NCBI GenBank assembly: GCA_025055075.1
Contig: JANWYV010000013.1
Coordinates: 62,001 to 126,000, forward strand
DNA from: Blastocatellia bacterium
GTDB lineage: Bacteria > Acidobacteriota > Blastocatellia > HR10
Length of the DNA stretch: 64,000 bases
Direction of reading: 5' to 3'
In this document: piece by piece, positions 1-8,354 of the stretch
How positions within the stretch are numbered: the stretch's first letter is position 1
Layout of the letters: each line of letters opens with the position of its first letter
Made by a program: the position numbers and the translations under genes
Notes under the pieces: model-generated
What the model saw: the letters and a program-made list of their open reading frames with translations, nothing else
Databases searched by the model: none
Told to the model about the DNA's origin: nothing

Positions 1-342
1 CCCCAAGGCCTCGTAGAGAGCGCGGATCGTCTTCGGCCCCACGCCTTCGATCCCCATGAGCGAGACGAGGTCAATCGGATATTTCCGCCGCAGTTCCTCA
101 TAATACGCCATCCGCCCCGTCACGAGCAGCTCCTCGATCTTCTGCGCGATGCTTTTGCCGACCCCAGGGATCTCCTCTAGGGCCTTTATCCCCCCCCGCG
201 CGTACAGCTCCGCGATCGGTTCCTCCAGCGCTTCCACGGCATAGGCGGCCTTCTCATACGCGCGCGGCTTGAATTCCACGCCCTCCATGTCGAGGAGGAA
301 AGCGATGTGTCGCAGGATCTCCGCGACGTCACGATTGGTCAT
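1..342 (-). CDS. polX: DNA polymerase X family protein, N-terminal part (cut by window edge)
   Basis: The frame starts at an ATG at 342 and stays open to base 1, giving 114 residues. They form the N-terminal 8-kDa-like domain of family X polymerases: a helical block with the FKPRAYEKAA segment, then helix-hairpin-helix motifs with IPGVGKSIAQKI and GIEGVGPKTI. Family members fill gaps in base excision repair, and bacterial versions usually carry a C-terminal PHP exonuclease domain, which would lie outside the window. The start overlaps the stop of the acyl-CoA ligase gene by 4 bases (ATGA), so the two are probably co-transcribed. Motif match is clear; catalytic residues are not visible. Confidence 0.85.
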   Translation of the reverse strand, partial: MTNRDVAEILRHIAFLLDMEGVEFKPRAYEKAAYAVEALEEPIAELYARGGIKALEEIPGVGKSIAQKIEELLVTGRMAYYEELRRKYPIDLVSLMGIEGVGPKTIRALYEALG

Positions 343-1895
343 GCCGATCCCCCTCGCTCTCGCTCGATGAGCACGCGGCGCAGGATCTTCCCTGACGCTG
401 AGCGCGGGATTTGCTCTACGAACTCCACGCGACGAATCTTCTTGTACGGCGCCACGCGCTCGGCCACGTAGGCCATCAGCTCCTCCGCCGAAGCCTCAGC
501 CTTCAGCACAATGAAGGCCTTCGGCACTTCTCCGGCTTCTTCGTCAGGGCTGGGAATGACAGCGGCATCAGCGACCGCCGGATGCGAGAGCAATACCGCC
601 TCAAGCTCGGCTGGTGCGATCTGCAAGCCCTTATACTTGATCAGCTCCTTGATCCGGTCCACGACGTAGAAATACCCGTCCTCATCCACGTAGCCGATGT
701 CGCCGGTGCGCAGCCACCCGTCCGCCGTGATCGTACGCGCCGTCTCTTCCGGGCGCTTCCAATAGCCCTTCATCACCTGTGGGCCTCGAATCCACAACTC
801 CCCCAATTGACCGACGCCTAACGGCGTTCCCGTCTCCGGATCCACGATCTGACATTCCGTGTTGGGAATGGGTGGACCAATCGAAGCCAATTTGACCCGC
901 GCCGGATCCTCGGGATTGGCATGGGTCACCGGGCTCGCCTCTGTCAACCCATAGCCTTGCAGCACGAGACATCCCAATCGCTCCGCACATGCTCGCGCGA
1001 CGGATTCGCCCAAGGGCGCGGCCCCCGACATGATGACCCGCAGCTTCGAGAGATCGTACCGATCCACCACCGGGTGCTTGGCCAACGCCAGAATGATCGG
1101 CGGCACCAAATAAGCGCGCGTCACCCCATAATCCTGGAGCGTTTGCAAGAACACTTCCAGCTCGAACCGCGGCATCGTCACGATCGTCGTCCCCTTGCAG
1201 AGCATGAAGTTCATGAGGACCAGCAGGCCGTAGCTGTGAAAGAAGGGAAGCACGCCGATGATGACATCCTCCTCTCGCACTTCCCGAAAGGCGACGTCCA
1301 CCTGACGGATATTGGCGACCAAGTTGTAGTGCGTGAGCATGACGCCTTTGGGCAAGCCCGTCGTCCCACTGGAGGCGGGCAAGGCCACGACGTCTTCGCG
1401 AGGGGAGATCGAGACCTCTGGCACGCGATCAGCATCCCCGAACAGATCGCGCCACGAGTCCTCACCGATGACGAAAACGTCTTCAACACCTGCCTGACGG
1501 GCCGCTTCCTGCGCTTTCTCCACAAGCGGCGGGACGGTCAGCAAGTACTTCGCCCCCGCATCTCGAAGTTGCGTCGCCACCTCCTCCGTCGTGTAAAGCG
1601 GATTCACCGTCGCGTTGATCCCGCCGATTAACGCGACGGCGTGAAACGCGATGGCGTATTCGGGGAGATTTGGGCTGTAGATGGCCAACACATCACCTTT
1701 GCGGAAGCCGCGCGCCCATAAGCCGGCAGCCACGCGCCGCACCGACTCGGCCAACTCGCGATAGCTCACCGCGCGTCCGGTCGGTCCGTCAATGAGCGCT
1801 GGCTTCTCCCCCCGCCGCTCCGCTTGCTCGAGCACAAACGACGTGAGTGGCACTTCGGGAATCGTGATCTCCGGATATGGCCCTCGTACGATCAT
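339..1895 (-). CDS. Acyl-CoA synthetase / 4-coumarate-CoA ligase-like AMP-binding enzyme
   Basis: 518 residues, full length for the ANL superfamily, which activates carboxylic acids as acyl-adenylates and transfers them to CoA. Visible motifs: P-loop-like SSGTTGLPKGV near residue 175, QGYGLTEASP near 315, the TGDIGYVDEDGYF segment with DRIKELIKYKG, and the C-terminal PRSASGKILRR lysine near 507. The order and spacing are those of medium/long-chain fatty-acyl-CoA or 4-coumarate-CoA ligases; the substrate cannot be told from sequence. The ATG at 1895 follows an AGGGGAGGG ribosome site. It is the first gene of a two-gene unit with the polymerase X gene. Confidence 0.9.
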   Translation of the reverse strand: MIVRGPYPEITIPEVPLTSFVLEQAERRGEKPALIDGPTGRAVSYRELAESVRRVAAGLWARGFRKGDVLAIYSPNLPEYAIAFHAVALIGGINATVNPLYTTEEVATQLRDAGAKYLLTVPPLVEKAQEAARQAGVEDVFVIGEDSWRDLFGDADRVPEVSISPREDVVALPASSGTTGLPKGVMLTHYNLVANIRQVDVAFREVREEDVIIGVLPFFHSYGLLVLMNFMLCKGTTIVTMPRFELEVFLQTLQDYGVTRAYLVPPIILALAKHPVVDRYDLSKLRVIMSGAAPLGESVARACAERLGCLVLQGYGLTEASPVTHANPEDPARVKLASIGPPIPNTECQIVDPETGTPLGVGQLGELWIRGPQVMKGYWKRPEETARTITADGWLRTGDIGYVDEDGYFYVVDRIKELIKYKGLQIAPAELEAVLLSHPAVADAAVIPSPDEEAGEVPKAFIVLKAEASAEELMAYVAERVAPYKKIRRVEFVEQIPRSASGKILRRVLIERERGGSA

Positions 1896-1927
1896 ACGAC
1901 CCTCCCCTTTCGGCGAATTTCGGCGAA

Positions 1928-1956
1928 AGTCTATCCCGCCCGCGCCATCAAGGCAA
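1928..1956 (-). promoter_or_regulatory. Putative sigma70 promoter of the acyl-CoA ligase gene
   Basis: On the minus strand TTGCCT (1956-1951) and TAGACT (1933-1928) are separated by 17 bases, about 33 bases upstream of the ligase ATG. The rest of the gap between the ligase start and the terminator at 2177 shows no convincing gene. Confidence 0.55.
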
Positions 1957-2176
1957 TCTTCGACGTCCCGACATGAGCGTAGGAATAAACGCTTGGGTAA
2001 AGCGGCTGAACGGCGGCACGAGAGAGTTGGCCGGCGGCCGGACTAACCTCTCTCCGTGAAGCGTCGGATGAATGGAGCGTCAACGCATCAGCCAGCGCTT
2101 CCACTAATCCACAAACGAAACGGATCTTCCCTTACTAGAGCAACGCCTAGCGGCCACAGAGAGCGCCTCGCTGCTC

Positions 2177-2231
2177 AAAAAAAAGATGACGCACAGGCCT
2201 CCCCACCTGAGGCGAAGGGGAGGCCCTGTGC
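2177..2231 (-). terminator. Rho-independent terminator after the beta-helix protein gene
   Basis: A GC-rich inverted repeat at 2191-2231 (arms GCACAGGCCTCCCC and GGGGAGGCCCTGTGC, one bulged base) is followed on the minus strand by eight T residues (A-run at 2177-2184 on the plus strand). It lies 11 bases past the stop of the gene at 2242. Confidence 0.9.
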
Positions 2232-2241
2232 TTCCTAACGC

Positions 2242-3519
2242 TCACGCTCCTGCGTTGGGATTCGCGCTGCTGCGGAACGGCGCGACGTCAACTTGTCCGG
2301 CTGCAGTTCCACATGCGGGCAAGACCGGCAATCCTGTTCCTGTACATCCGGTGCCGCCCCCAGGCCCCGTCGAGGTTCCCCACCAGTTATTCTCCGCGTT
2401 CAGGTTGTATGTTGGGCCATTGAAGACCAAGCCTCGAGAACCTGCCGCTATACACCCAGGCACATTCGTGCACGTGATATTATTATCGTTGACCCTCGCG
2501 GCCGGTGGACCTGCGCTGCTACTCGCAGTCAATGGATCAACGGCGACACCATCGGCATTATCTCGGATCACGTTGGCTTCAATCCGCGCGCCTGGAGAGC
2601 TGTCCAGCGCTATCCCTGTCCCTCGAAGAGGAGGGAACGGCGTCGAGGTGACGTTTGTATCTGAGAAGTTGAGGATCGTGTTTCGCCGCACGATAGCGCC
2701 GGGCGCTCCGCTTGTGGTTGGGATCGTGACAAATGGAGCGAGCGCAATCCCCGCCAGCGCATCCGCCGTCGAGCCTCCACCATCAATCCGATTCCGCTCT
2801 ACGACGATGTTCCCCCCAGCAGTGAGGCCCGTCAGACCAATTCCCACCCCCAATAAGTTCGGAGCGGAAGCGTCCGTGATGGTGATCTGATTCCACCGAA
2901 TCTGCACGTTGGCATTCGTGTTATTTCCGACTATGGCGATCGCCGCATCGCCGATCCGTCCGCTGATGATGTTCCGCTCGATGCGAAATGTAACGCCAGG
3001 TCCTCCGTTAACCCCGACGACGATGCCGCTGAAGACGGCTGTGGGCGTCGCTCCCTGAAAGCGGCATCGCTCAATCGTCAAGGGTTGGGGGGTGGGATTG
3101 GGCCATCCAATAGCTTGAATGGCCGTCGCGCCATTGGGGACGCGAAATCGCAATCCACTGATTCGCACATGCCCCCCGCGCTGTCTGGCGTCAATCATGC
3201 AGTTCACTCCTCCGCCCCAGGTGGGATCGCACGTCCCGGGAGCCGATTGTTGAATCGTCCCAGGCCAGGCGGGCGAGCCGATGATTGTGCCGAACCACCC
3301 CGGCGGGATGATCACTGGCGCCGGTTCAGTAATCGTGCCGACGACCAAAAGCGTATGTCCCGGCTGCAGGTTCGGATCCGCAAAGGCCTGCGTGAGATTC
3401 GGGTAGCTCTTGTTCAAGTTGCCATTCAAAACCCCGCCTCCTTGCGGCCACGCGGCACGCGGTACAAGAAGGCAACTGAAGCCAACGATGAGAAGAACCG
3501 AAACTGTCCACTTTTTCAT
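2242..3519 (-). CDS. Secreted right-handed parallel beta-helix repeat protein
   Basis: 425 residues. The N-terminus (MKKWTVSVLLIVGFSCLLVP... ending near AWPQ) is a Sec signal peptide. The body has irregular ~22-residue repeats rich in N, G, I and V (for example VRISGLRFRV, ITIERCRF-like turns, IVVERNRIDGG, IVRRNTILNF, ARIEANVIRDN), the pattern of right-handed parallel beta-helix (pectate-lyase-like) domains. No catalytic lyase residues can be assigned, so the role may be structural or carbohydrate-binding at the surface. The C-terminal part has paired cysteines (TCTNVPGC, GCTGTG...PACG), which fits an exported protein. It is downstream of, and co-oriented with, another secreted protein gene. 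Confidence 0.8.
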   Translation of the reverse strand: MKKWTVSVLLIVGFSCLLVPRAAWPQGGGVLNGNLNKSYPNLTQAFADPNLQPGHTLLVVGTITEPAPVIIPPGWFGTIIGSPAWPGTIQQSAPGTCDPTWGGGVNCMIDARQRGGHVRISGLRFRVPNGATAIQAIGWPNPTPQPLTIERCRFQGATPTAVFSGIVVGVNGGPGVTFRIERNIISGRIGDAAIAIVGNNTNANVQIRWNQITITDASAPNLLGVGIGLTGLTAGGNIVVERNRIDGGGSTADALAGIALAPFVTIPTTSGAPGAIVRRNTILNFSDTNVTSTPFPPLRGTGIALDSSPGARIEANVIRDNADGVAVDPLTASSSAGPPAARVNDNNITCTNVPGCIAAGSRGLVFNGPTYNLNAENNWWGTSTGPGGGTGCTGTGLPVLPACGTAAGQVDVAPFRSSANPNAGA

Positions 3520-3566
3520 CGTTCACCTCCGTGTTGTCTCAGAAATGCAGCGAGCTGGTCTTCGCC

Positions 3567-4754
3567 TCAGTTCGGCAAGACCACCCCCGTCACATCATAG
3601 GTTCGCTGCACGCTGTTGCCGGGGAAGGCGAAGGTCCTCATCGTTGGAGCGATGTACTGCTGCAGGCACAGGACGGTATAACTTCGGTTGCCGATCGTGC
3701 GCGTCGTCCCACATCGGCGGTCTCTCGGTCCGGAGACGATCTCTCCGAATTGTGTGGCGTAGAACGTACCTGTCGGATGCGGACGGAAGTCATACCATGC
3801 CACCTCGATGCGGCGCTCGTCGTTCAGCAGCCCCGTGGGGAGCCAAGTGTTCATCGCTTGCAGATCAGGATTGCTGCTTTGGCCCACGCGAGGACCGTGA
3901 TAGTACTGTGGCTTGACGCTGAACCCCAGATCCCAAGCCCATTCCGCTGCTCCCGCTCGGCTATACCAGGTCTCGAAATTCAGCGAGCAGTGGGGGAAGT
4001 TCACCATCATGACGGGACGAATGGAATGATCGCCTCCGCATGCGACAACCGGCACCACATTTGGACCCGTGTTGCTCCCTTCCCCGAAGTCCGCCCACTG
4101 GTTCCAATAGCTCACGTTTCCCGCTAAATCTCGCGCCCACACCTGATAGGAGTGAAAGCGCGAGGCATGGCCATTGGGGTTCGTGTCCAAGTGCATGATG
4201 ACATACACCTCGACGCCTCCCTTCTGGAGCAAGAATCCCTTGAAGCTCGTGTGCTTGTAGATGTTCTCTCCGGGCGTATTCCCAGGATGCGTGAACATCG
4301 GCGGGAAGCGCGAGGACAAGACCCAACTGGGAGGCGGATCCCCATGCTCATGTCCGTAGTAACATCCTCCAGGACCCACAGGGGGATGCCATCGGTCCGG
4401 ATCATGCACGCTCGGTGGACAAGGCTGCCCCGGCCGCGGTCTATCTGGTCCAGAAGATCCTTGCTCCGGCGCACAGGTGAGCGTAGCGCGCTTCCGATCC
4501 CGAGAGGTTTGCACTGTCAGAGAAGTCGAACAGGTGACCTCGAGGCTGGAATTCGGATTCATCGTCACCTGCTGTCCCTGAGGAACCGCACTCGCCAAAG
4601 CAGCCGGGAGGCCGCAAATGGCGGAACTGAGGAGAGCATTCACATCCGCACGGACTACCGCGGGAGGGACCCAGCGACCGGAGGTCCATGAGCCGCCGAT
4701 CACTAGCGAGAGCGCGAGAACCAATGAGATTCGTCTCCATCTTAGAATCCGCAT
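3567..4754 (-). CDS. Secreted protein of unknown function with a CYYGHEHGDPPP motif
   Basis: 395 residues from the ATG at 4754, chosen because GTGGAGG lies at the right distance upstream and the protein then begins with a typical signal peptide (RILRWRRISLVLALSLVIGG). I do not recognise the family. Visible features: a Pro/Gly/Cys-rich linker with several cysteines near residues 100-135, a CYYGHEHGDPPP motif that could bind metal, a second His-rich stretch (TSFKGFLL...VYVIMHLDTNPNGHASRFHSYQVW), and aromatic-rich blocks toward the C-terminus (YSRAGAAEWAWDLGF, VAWYDFRPHPTGTFYA). The composition suggests an extracellular beta-sandwich protein, but no function is claimed. A strong promoter lies just upstream, and the beta-helix gene follows 47 bases after the stop. 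Confidence 0.75.
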   Translation of the reverse strand: MRILRWRRISLVLALSLVIGGSWTSGRWVPPAVVRADVNALLSSAICGLPAALASAVPQGQQVTMNPNSSLEVTCSTSLTVQTSRDRKRATLTCAPEQGSSGPDRPRPGQPCPPSVHDPDRWHPPVGPGGCYYGHEHGDPPPSWVLSSRFPPMFTHPGNTPGENIYKHTSFKGFLLQKGGVEVYVIMHLDTNPNGHASRFHSYQVWARDLAGNVSYWNQWADFGEGSNTGPNVVPVVACGGDHSIRPVMMVNFPHCSLNFETWYSRAGAAEWAWDLGFSVKPQYYHGPRVGQSSNPDLQAMNTWLPTGLLNDERRIEVAWYDFRPHPTGTFYATQFGEIVSGPRDRRCGTTRTIGNRSYTVLCLQQYIAPTMRTFAFPGNSVQRTYDVTGVVLPN

Positions 4755-4786
4755 AGCGTTCGCCTCCACATTGTGGTCAGTTCTGG

Positions 4787-4814
4787 ATTGTATTACTCTC
4801 GCGCTCCTTGTCAA
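4787..4814 (-). promoter_or_regulatory. Sigma70 promoter of the secreted-protein gene at 4754
   Basis: On the minus strand TTGACA (4814-4809), 16-base spacer, TACAAT (4792-4787). Both boxes are near consensus and lie 33 bases upstream of the chosen ATG, which supports that start over an earlier in-frame one at 4829. Confidence 0.8.
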
Positions 4815-4984
4815 GGGCGATTTTTCCAAATGGCGTGTCCGTCAGCGAGAGGAGACACCGGTCTCGTTTCCGAGGGGGCCTGGAGAACGGAGCGCACTCC
4901 ACTGGACTCCTGCGATCGCGGCATGGGACTTCGACCGACACAGATCGCCCGATCTCGATAGGCCGCGATCTTCGCCATGCCCGC

Positions 4985-5012
4985 TTGACGCATAGGCGGA
5001 GGCCGCTATAAT
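4985..5012 (+). promoter_or_regulatory. Sigma70 promoter of the DHH phosphoesterase gene
   Basis: TTGACG (4985-4990), 16-base spacer, perfect TATAAT (5007-5012). Expected transcription start is near 5018-5020, only about 8 bases before the ATG at 5027, so the mRNA would be nearly leaderless. Confidence 0.8.
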
Positions 5013-5026
5013 TGCATGTCTTGCAT

Positions 5027-5992
5027 ATGCTCAGTCAGGTCGTCGAGTTGATCGAAGCGAAGCACTGTTTCGCCATCACCTCGCACGCGCGGCCAGATGG
5101 AGATGGGCTCGGTTCCTCGCTCGCCCTCATGCACATTCTGGAGAGCTTGGGCAAGGACGTCACCGTCGGCATGCGCGATCCGATCCCGCGCGCCTATCGG
5201 GAGCTGCCGGGGGCGGATCGCATCCTTCAGATCACCCGCTTCGACAAACGCTATGATGCTGTCTTCGTCATCGAGTGCAGCGATGTGGATCGGCCCGGCT
5301 TGCTCGATCTGGAGGAGCAGTTCCTGGTGAACATTGACCATCACGCGACGACGGAGCTGTTCGGCGACATCAACTGGATTGACTCGACGGCTTCGGCGGT
5401 CGGCGAGATGATCTACAATCTCTGCAAAGCGCTCGGCGTGCGCGTGACGCCGGCGATCGCCTCGTGCGTGTACGCGGCCATTTTGGCCGATACGGGCTCG
5501 TTTCAATTCCCCAACACGACGGAGCGCACGTTCAAGATCGCGCGCGAGCTGGTCGCGCACGGCGCGAATCCATCGGAGATCGCGCGCTTGCTTTTCTACA
5601 ATCACCCCTTCGGCAAAATGAAGCTCACGGGATTGGTCCTCTCGACCCTGCAGCGGGATGAGACCGGGCGGATCGCCTGGATGGTGATGACGCAGGAGAT
5701 GTTGCGGCAGGCCGGAGCCTGCGAAGAGGACAGCGAGGGTATCGTGAATTATCCCCTCGCGATCGAAGGCGTCGAGGTCGTCGCCTTCTTCAAGGAGATC
5801 GCTCCGGGCATCTATCGCACGTCCTTGCGCTCGAAGGGAACGGTCAACGTCTCGAAGATCGCGAGCGCTTTCGGTGGTGGGGGGCATCGCAACGCCTCCG
5901 GATGCGCGCTGGAAGGGCCCTTGCCGGAAGTCGAACGCCGCGTCATTCGGAAGTTGCAGGAAGCGCTCTCGATTCTCCCCGCGCTCACATGA
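5027..5992 (+). CDS. DHH/DHHA1 phosphoesterase, NrnA-like (oligoribonuclease / pAp phosphatase)
   Basis: 321 residues, normal for NrnA. Such enzymes degrade short RNA oligonucleotides and dephosphorylate 3'-phosphoadenosine 5'-phosphate with manganese. Motifs in order: SHARPDGDGLGSSLAL (DHH motif I), VFVIECSDVDRPG, NIDHHATTELFGDINWID (the DHH signature), ADTGSFQFPNTT, and the C-terminal DHHA1 GGGGHRNASG. A TTG at 5012 is in frame but overlaps the -10 box, so the ATG at 5027 is preferred; no Shine-Dalgarno is visible, in keeping with a near-leaderless transcript. The archease gene follows 30 bases downstream on the same strand. Confidence 0.9.
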   Translation: MLSQVVELIEAKHCFAITSHARPDGDGLGSSLALMHILESLGKDVTVGMRDPIPRAYRELPGADRILQITRFDKRYDAVFVIECSDVDRPGLLDLEEQFLVNIDHHATTELFGDINWIDSTASAVGEMIYNLCKALGVRVTPAIASCVYAAILADTGSFQFPNTTERTFKIARELVAHGANPSEIARLLFYNHPFGKMKLTGLVLSTLQRDETGRIAWMVMTQEMLRQAGACEEDSEGIVNYPLAIEGVEVVAFFKEIAPGIYRTSLRSKGTVNVSKIASAFGGGGHRNASGCALEGPLPEVERRVIRKLQEALSILPALT

Positions 5993-6022
5993 ACGCCCTC
6001 ACCTTTGAGCGGAAGCCCTCGC

Positions 6023-6442
6023 ATGAGCGCCGGATTCGAGATCCTCGATCACACGGCTGACATCGGCGTGCGCGCGTGGGGTCGAACTCCGGAAGAGATG
6101 TTCGCACAAGCTGTGCGCGCGCTCTTCCATCTCATGTATGATCCCGCGACGATCGCGCCGCGCTTGACCCGCGAGCTGGAAGTCCGCGCTGAGGGCTACG
6201 AGTATTTGCTCGTGGACCTCTTCAACGAGATCCTCTACCTCTTCGACGCCGAGAAGCTGGCCTTCGCCGATGTCGTTGTTGAGGCGCTCTCCTCAGAACA
6301 CGTCCGCGTTCGCCTCACTGGAGAAGCGTTCGATCCCACCCGACACGAGGGACGGATTTACGTCAAAGCGGCGACCCTCCACCAATTGAAGGTCGAATCC
6401 CGAGACGGTCTGTGGATCGCCGAAGTGTACCTGGACATCTGA
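6023..6442 (+). CDS. Archease family protein
   Basis: 139 residues. Archease is a small SHS2-fold protein that activates the RNA ligase RtcB, which works in tRNA splicing and RNA repair. The signature opening FEILDHTADIGVRAWG and the closing AATLHQLKVESRDGLWIAEVYLDI are both present, including the acidic C-terminal Asp that binds metal in known structures. The ATG at 6023 has GGAAG about 8 bases upstream; a TTG at 6005 is less likely. It follows the DHH gene, suggesting an RNA-processing pair. No rtcB is in the window. The stop is 4 bases from the convergent stop of the next gene. Confidence 0.9.
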   Translation: MSAGFEILDHTADIGVRAWGRTPEEMFAQAVRALFHLMYDPATIAPRLTRELEVRAEGYEYLLVDLFNEILYLFDAEKLAFADVVVEALSSEHVRVRLTGEAFDPTRHEGRIYVKAATLHQLKVESRDGLWIAEVYLDI

Positions 6443-6446
6443 GCGT

Positions 6447-7364
6447 TCACCGACGGCGATAGACGAGCAGCAAGCCTCGCCGTCCGATGGCAAATCCCTC
6501 CCGATCGTCGCGCATCGCGATGGCGTAGATGCGCTCGTTCGTGGGGACGGGCACGCGCGTCCACGTCTTCCCCTCATCCGTGGAATGCAAGATCGTCCCA
6601 TCCCATCCGACGATCCAACCCTCCTTCTTGCGAAAGGTGAGGCCAAGCAGGATCTTCTCGGTGCCGCTCGGTATGGGCACCCAGGTCTTCCCCCCATCGG
6701 TCGTGTGCAAGATCAATCCGCCTGAGCCCGTGATCCATCCCCGCCTCTTATCCCGGAAGTAGACGCGGAAGAGATCGCTCTGCGTCCCGCTGGAACGCTT
6801 CACCCAGTTTCGCCCCCCGTTCTCCGTGTGGAGAATCGTCCCGCGCGAGCCCACCACCCAACCGATCCGCTCGTTCTCGAAATGGAGGTGATAGAGGTAT
6901 TCGTCCGTGCCGCTGATCTGATGCATCCAACTGCGTCCCCCATCATCGGTGAAGAGGATGATGCCATCGGCGCCCACGATCCACCCCCGCTTCTCGTCGT
7001 GGAACCAAACGCTGTAGAGATCCTGCTCGACGACGCTGGCGACCGAGGCCCAACGTTGTCCCCCATCGGTCGTCGTGAGAATCACGCCCCCATCGCCAAC
7101 GATCCACCCGCGCCGCTTATTGATGAAGAAGACGTCGTTCAAATTCGTGCGCACGCTGGACGTTTGGACTTGCCAGCTCACGCCGCGATCCGCCGTGTGC
7201 AGGATCAGCCCCTCATCGCCGACGATCCATCCGTGGTCCTTCGTCGGGAAGTGAATGGCATTGAAATTTTGCGTGAAGCCCAGCCGTCGAAGCTCCCAAG
7301 GCTCCGCCGAAGTCGGATGCGCGAGCGCAACCCACAGGAAGACCCCAAGCCCAAGCCTTCGCAT
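6447..7364 (-). CDS. Secreted YCF48/photosystem II assembly factor-like beta-propeller protein
   Basis: 305 residues with a signal peptide (MRRLGLGVFLWVALAHPTSA). It then carries about six repeats of the form GWIVGDGGVILTTTDGGQRW, typical of the YCF48-like propeller family (BNR-like Asp/Trp-rich blades). In cyanobacteria YCF48 assists photosystem II assembly; in non-phototrophs such proteins are exported and have no agreed function. The ATG at 7364 has GAGGAGGAG 5 bases upstream; an earlier in-frame codon at 7424 would bury the signal peptide. Convergent with archease. Confidence 0.85.
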   Translation of the reverse strand: MRRLGLGVFLWVALAHPTSAEPWELRRLGFTQNFNAIHFPTKDHGWIVGDEGLILHTADRGVSWQVQTSSVRTNLNDVFFINKRRGWIVGDGGVILTTTDGGQRWASVASVVEQDLYSVWFHDEKRGWIVGADGIILFTDDGGRSWMHQISGTDEYLYHLHFENERIGWVVGSRGTILHTENGGRNWVKRSSGTQSDLFRVYFRDKRRGWITGSGGLILHTTDGGKTWVPIPSGTEKILLGLTFRKKEGWIVGWDGTILHSTDEGKTWTRVPVPTNERIYAIAMRDDREGFAIGRRGLLLVYRRR

Positions 7365-7482
7365 CGTTCGCTCCTCCTCTGTGGCGTCGGCGCGTGCGCG
7401 TAAGCATAGCATCTCGATCGCCATCGGTTCAAGCGAGCACTCTCGCGCCGTCGTCCGAAGCTATGCTACACTCGTTCTCGCT

Positions 7483-8352
7483 ATGACCGCCGCCCATGCG
7501 CCGAGCGACGTGGCGATTCGCGAGCGCATCCTCGCGCTCTTAAAAGCGCGCGGTCGAGCGATCCCACTGCACGTGTTCGGACGCGAAGTCTTTTGCTTTC
7601 GGACCGTCCCCGCCGCGTTCATGCGCCAGATGATGCGTCGCCTCTTCGCGGACGATCCCCATCTGATCCTGCGGGATGACGATTGGGTGGAGCTGCGGCC
7701 ACCGGCGAGCCCTCAAGACGCACTTCCGCCCGAGGCATGCGCGGACTGCTCGCTCGAGGAGACGGAGTACGTCGTCCTGGATGTCGAGACCACCGGGTTG
7801 CGACCGACGGCCAATCGTGTGATCGAGGTCGCCGCTTTCCGCGTCGCCGCCCGTGACGGTCGAACGCGCATTCTCGACGAGTTCGTGACGCTGGTGAATC
7901 CGGAGCAACCGCTTCCCCCGACGATCGTGCGGTTGACTGGGATCACGCCAGCGATGGTCGCTCGCGCCCCGCGCTTTTGCGAGATCGCCGACCAGTTGCT
8001 GGCGTTCGTCGGATCGCGCGTGTTGGTCGCCCACAACGCGCGCTTCGATCTGGCTTTTCTGGACGCCGAATTCCAAAGGGCCTGCGCGCTGTCGCTGAGG
8101 CCGCCGCACCTTTGCACGCTCGCGCTCAGCCGTCGGCTCTTCCCCGAATTGCCGAATCACCGGCTTCCGACCGTCGCTCAGTACATGGGCCTCGAGATGC
8201 CGACGTGGCATCGCGCGCGCTCCGATGCGTGGACCACCGCGCACCTCTTCCTCCGCTTGCTCACTCCATTGCAGGAGCGTGGCGTCTACACGCTCTCGGA
8301 TGCGATGCGCTTCCAGGCCATGCGCCGAAATCCCAAATGCATCCGGAGGTGA
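7483..8352 (+). CDS. DnaQ-like DEDDh 3'-5' exonuclease with N-terminal winged-helix-like region
   Basis: 289 residues. The C-terminal two thirds is a DEDDh exonuclease: motif I VLDVETTGLRPTANRVIE, motif II VLVAHNARFDLAFLDAEF, and motif III HRARSDAWTT with the catalytic His and Asp. The first ~85 residues (ERILALLKARGRAIPLHVFG, then FADDPHLILRDDDWVEL) resemble a small DNA-binding domain seen in DnaQ-like proteins not tied to PolC. It could act as a proofreading epsilon-like subunit or in repair. Start at ATG 7483; TATGCT at 7462-7467 hints at a nearby -10 box and no ribosome site is evident. The following gene starts 2 bases after the stop. Confidence 0.85.
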   Translation: MTAAHAPSDVAIRERILALLKARGRAIPLHVFGREVFCFRTVPAAFMRQMMRRLFADDPHLILRDDDWVELRPPASPQDALPPEACADCSLEETEYVVLDVETTGLRPTANRVIEVAAFRVAARDGRTRILDEFVTLVNPEQPLPPTIVRLTGITPAMVARAPRFCEIADQLLAFVGSRVLVAHNARFDLAFLDAEFQRACALSLRPPHLCTLALSRRLFPELPNHRLPTVAQYMGLEMPTWHRARSDAWTTAHLFLRLLTPLQERGVYTLSDAMRFQAMRRNPKCIRR

Positions 8353-8354
8353 CG

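Noticed and set aside
1896-2190. Short plus-strand open frames between the acyl-CoA ligase and the terminator
   Set aside because: No ribosome sites, basic low-complexity peptides, and the stretch holds the minus-strand promoter.
5012-5026. TTG start extending the DHH phosphoesterase by five residues
   Set aside because: The TTG overlaps the last base of the TATAAT box, so it would lie upstream of the transcription start.
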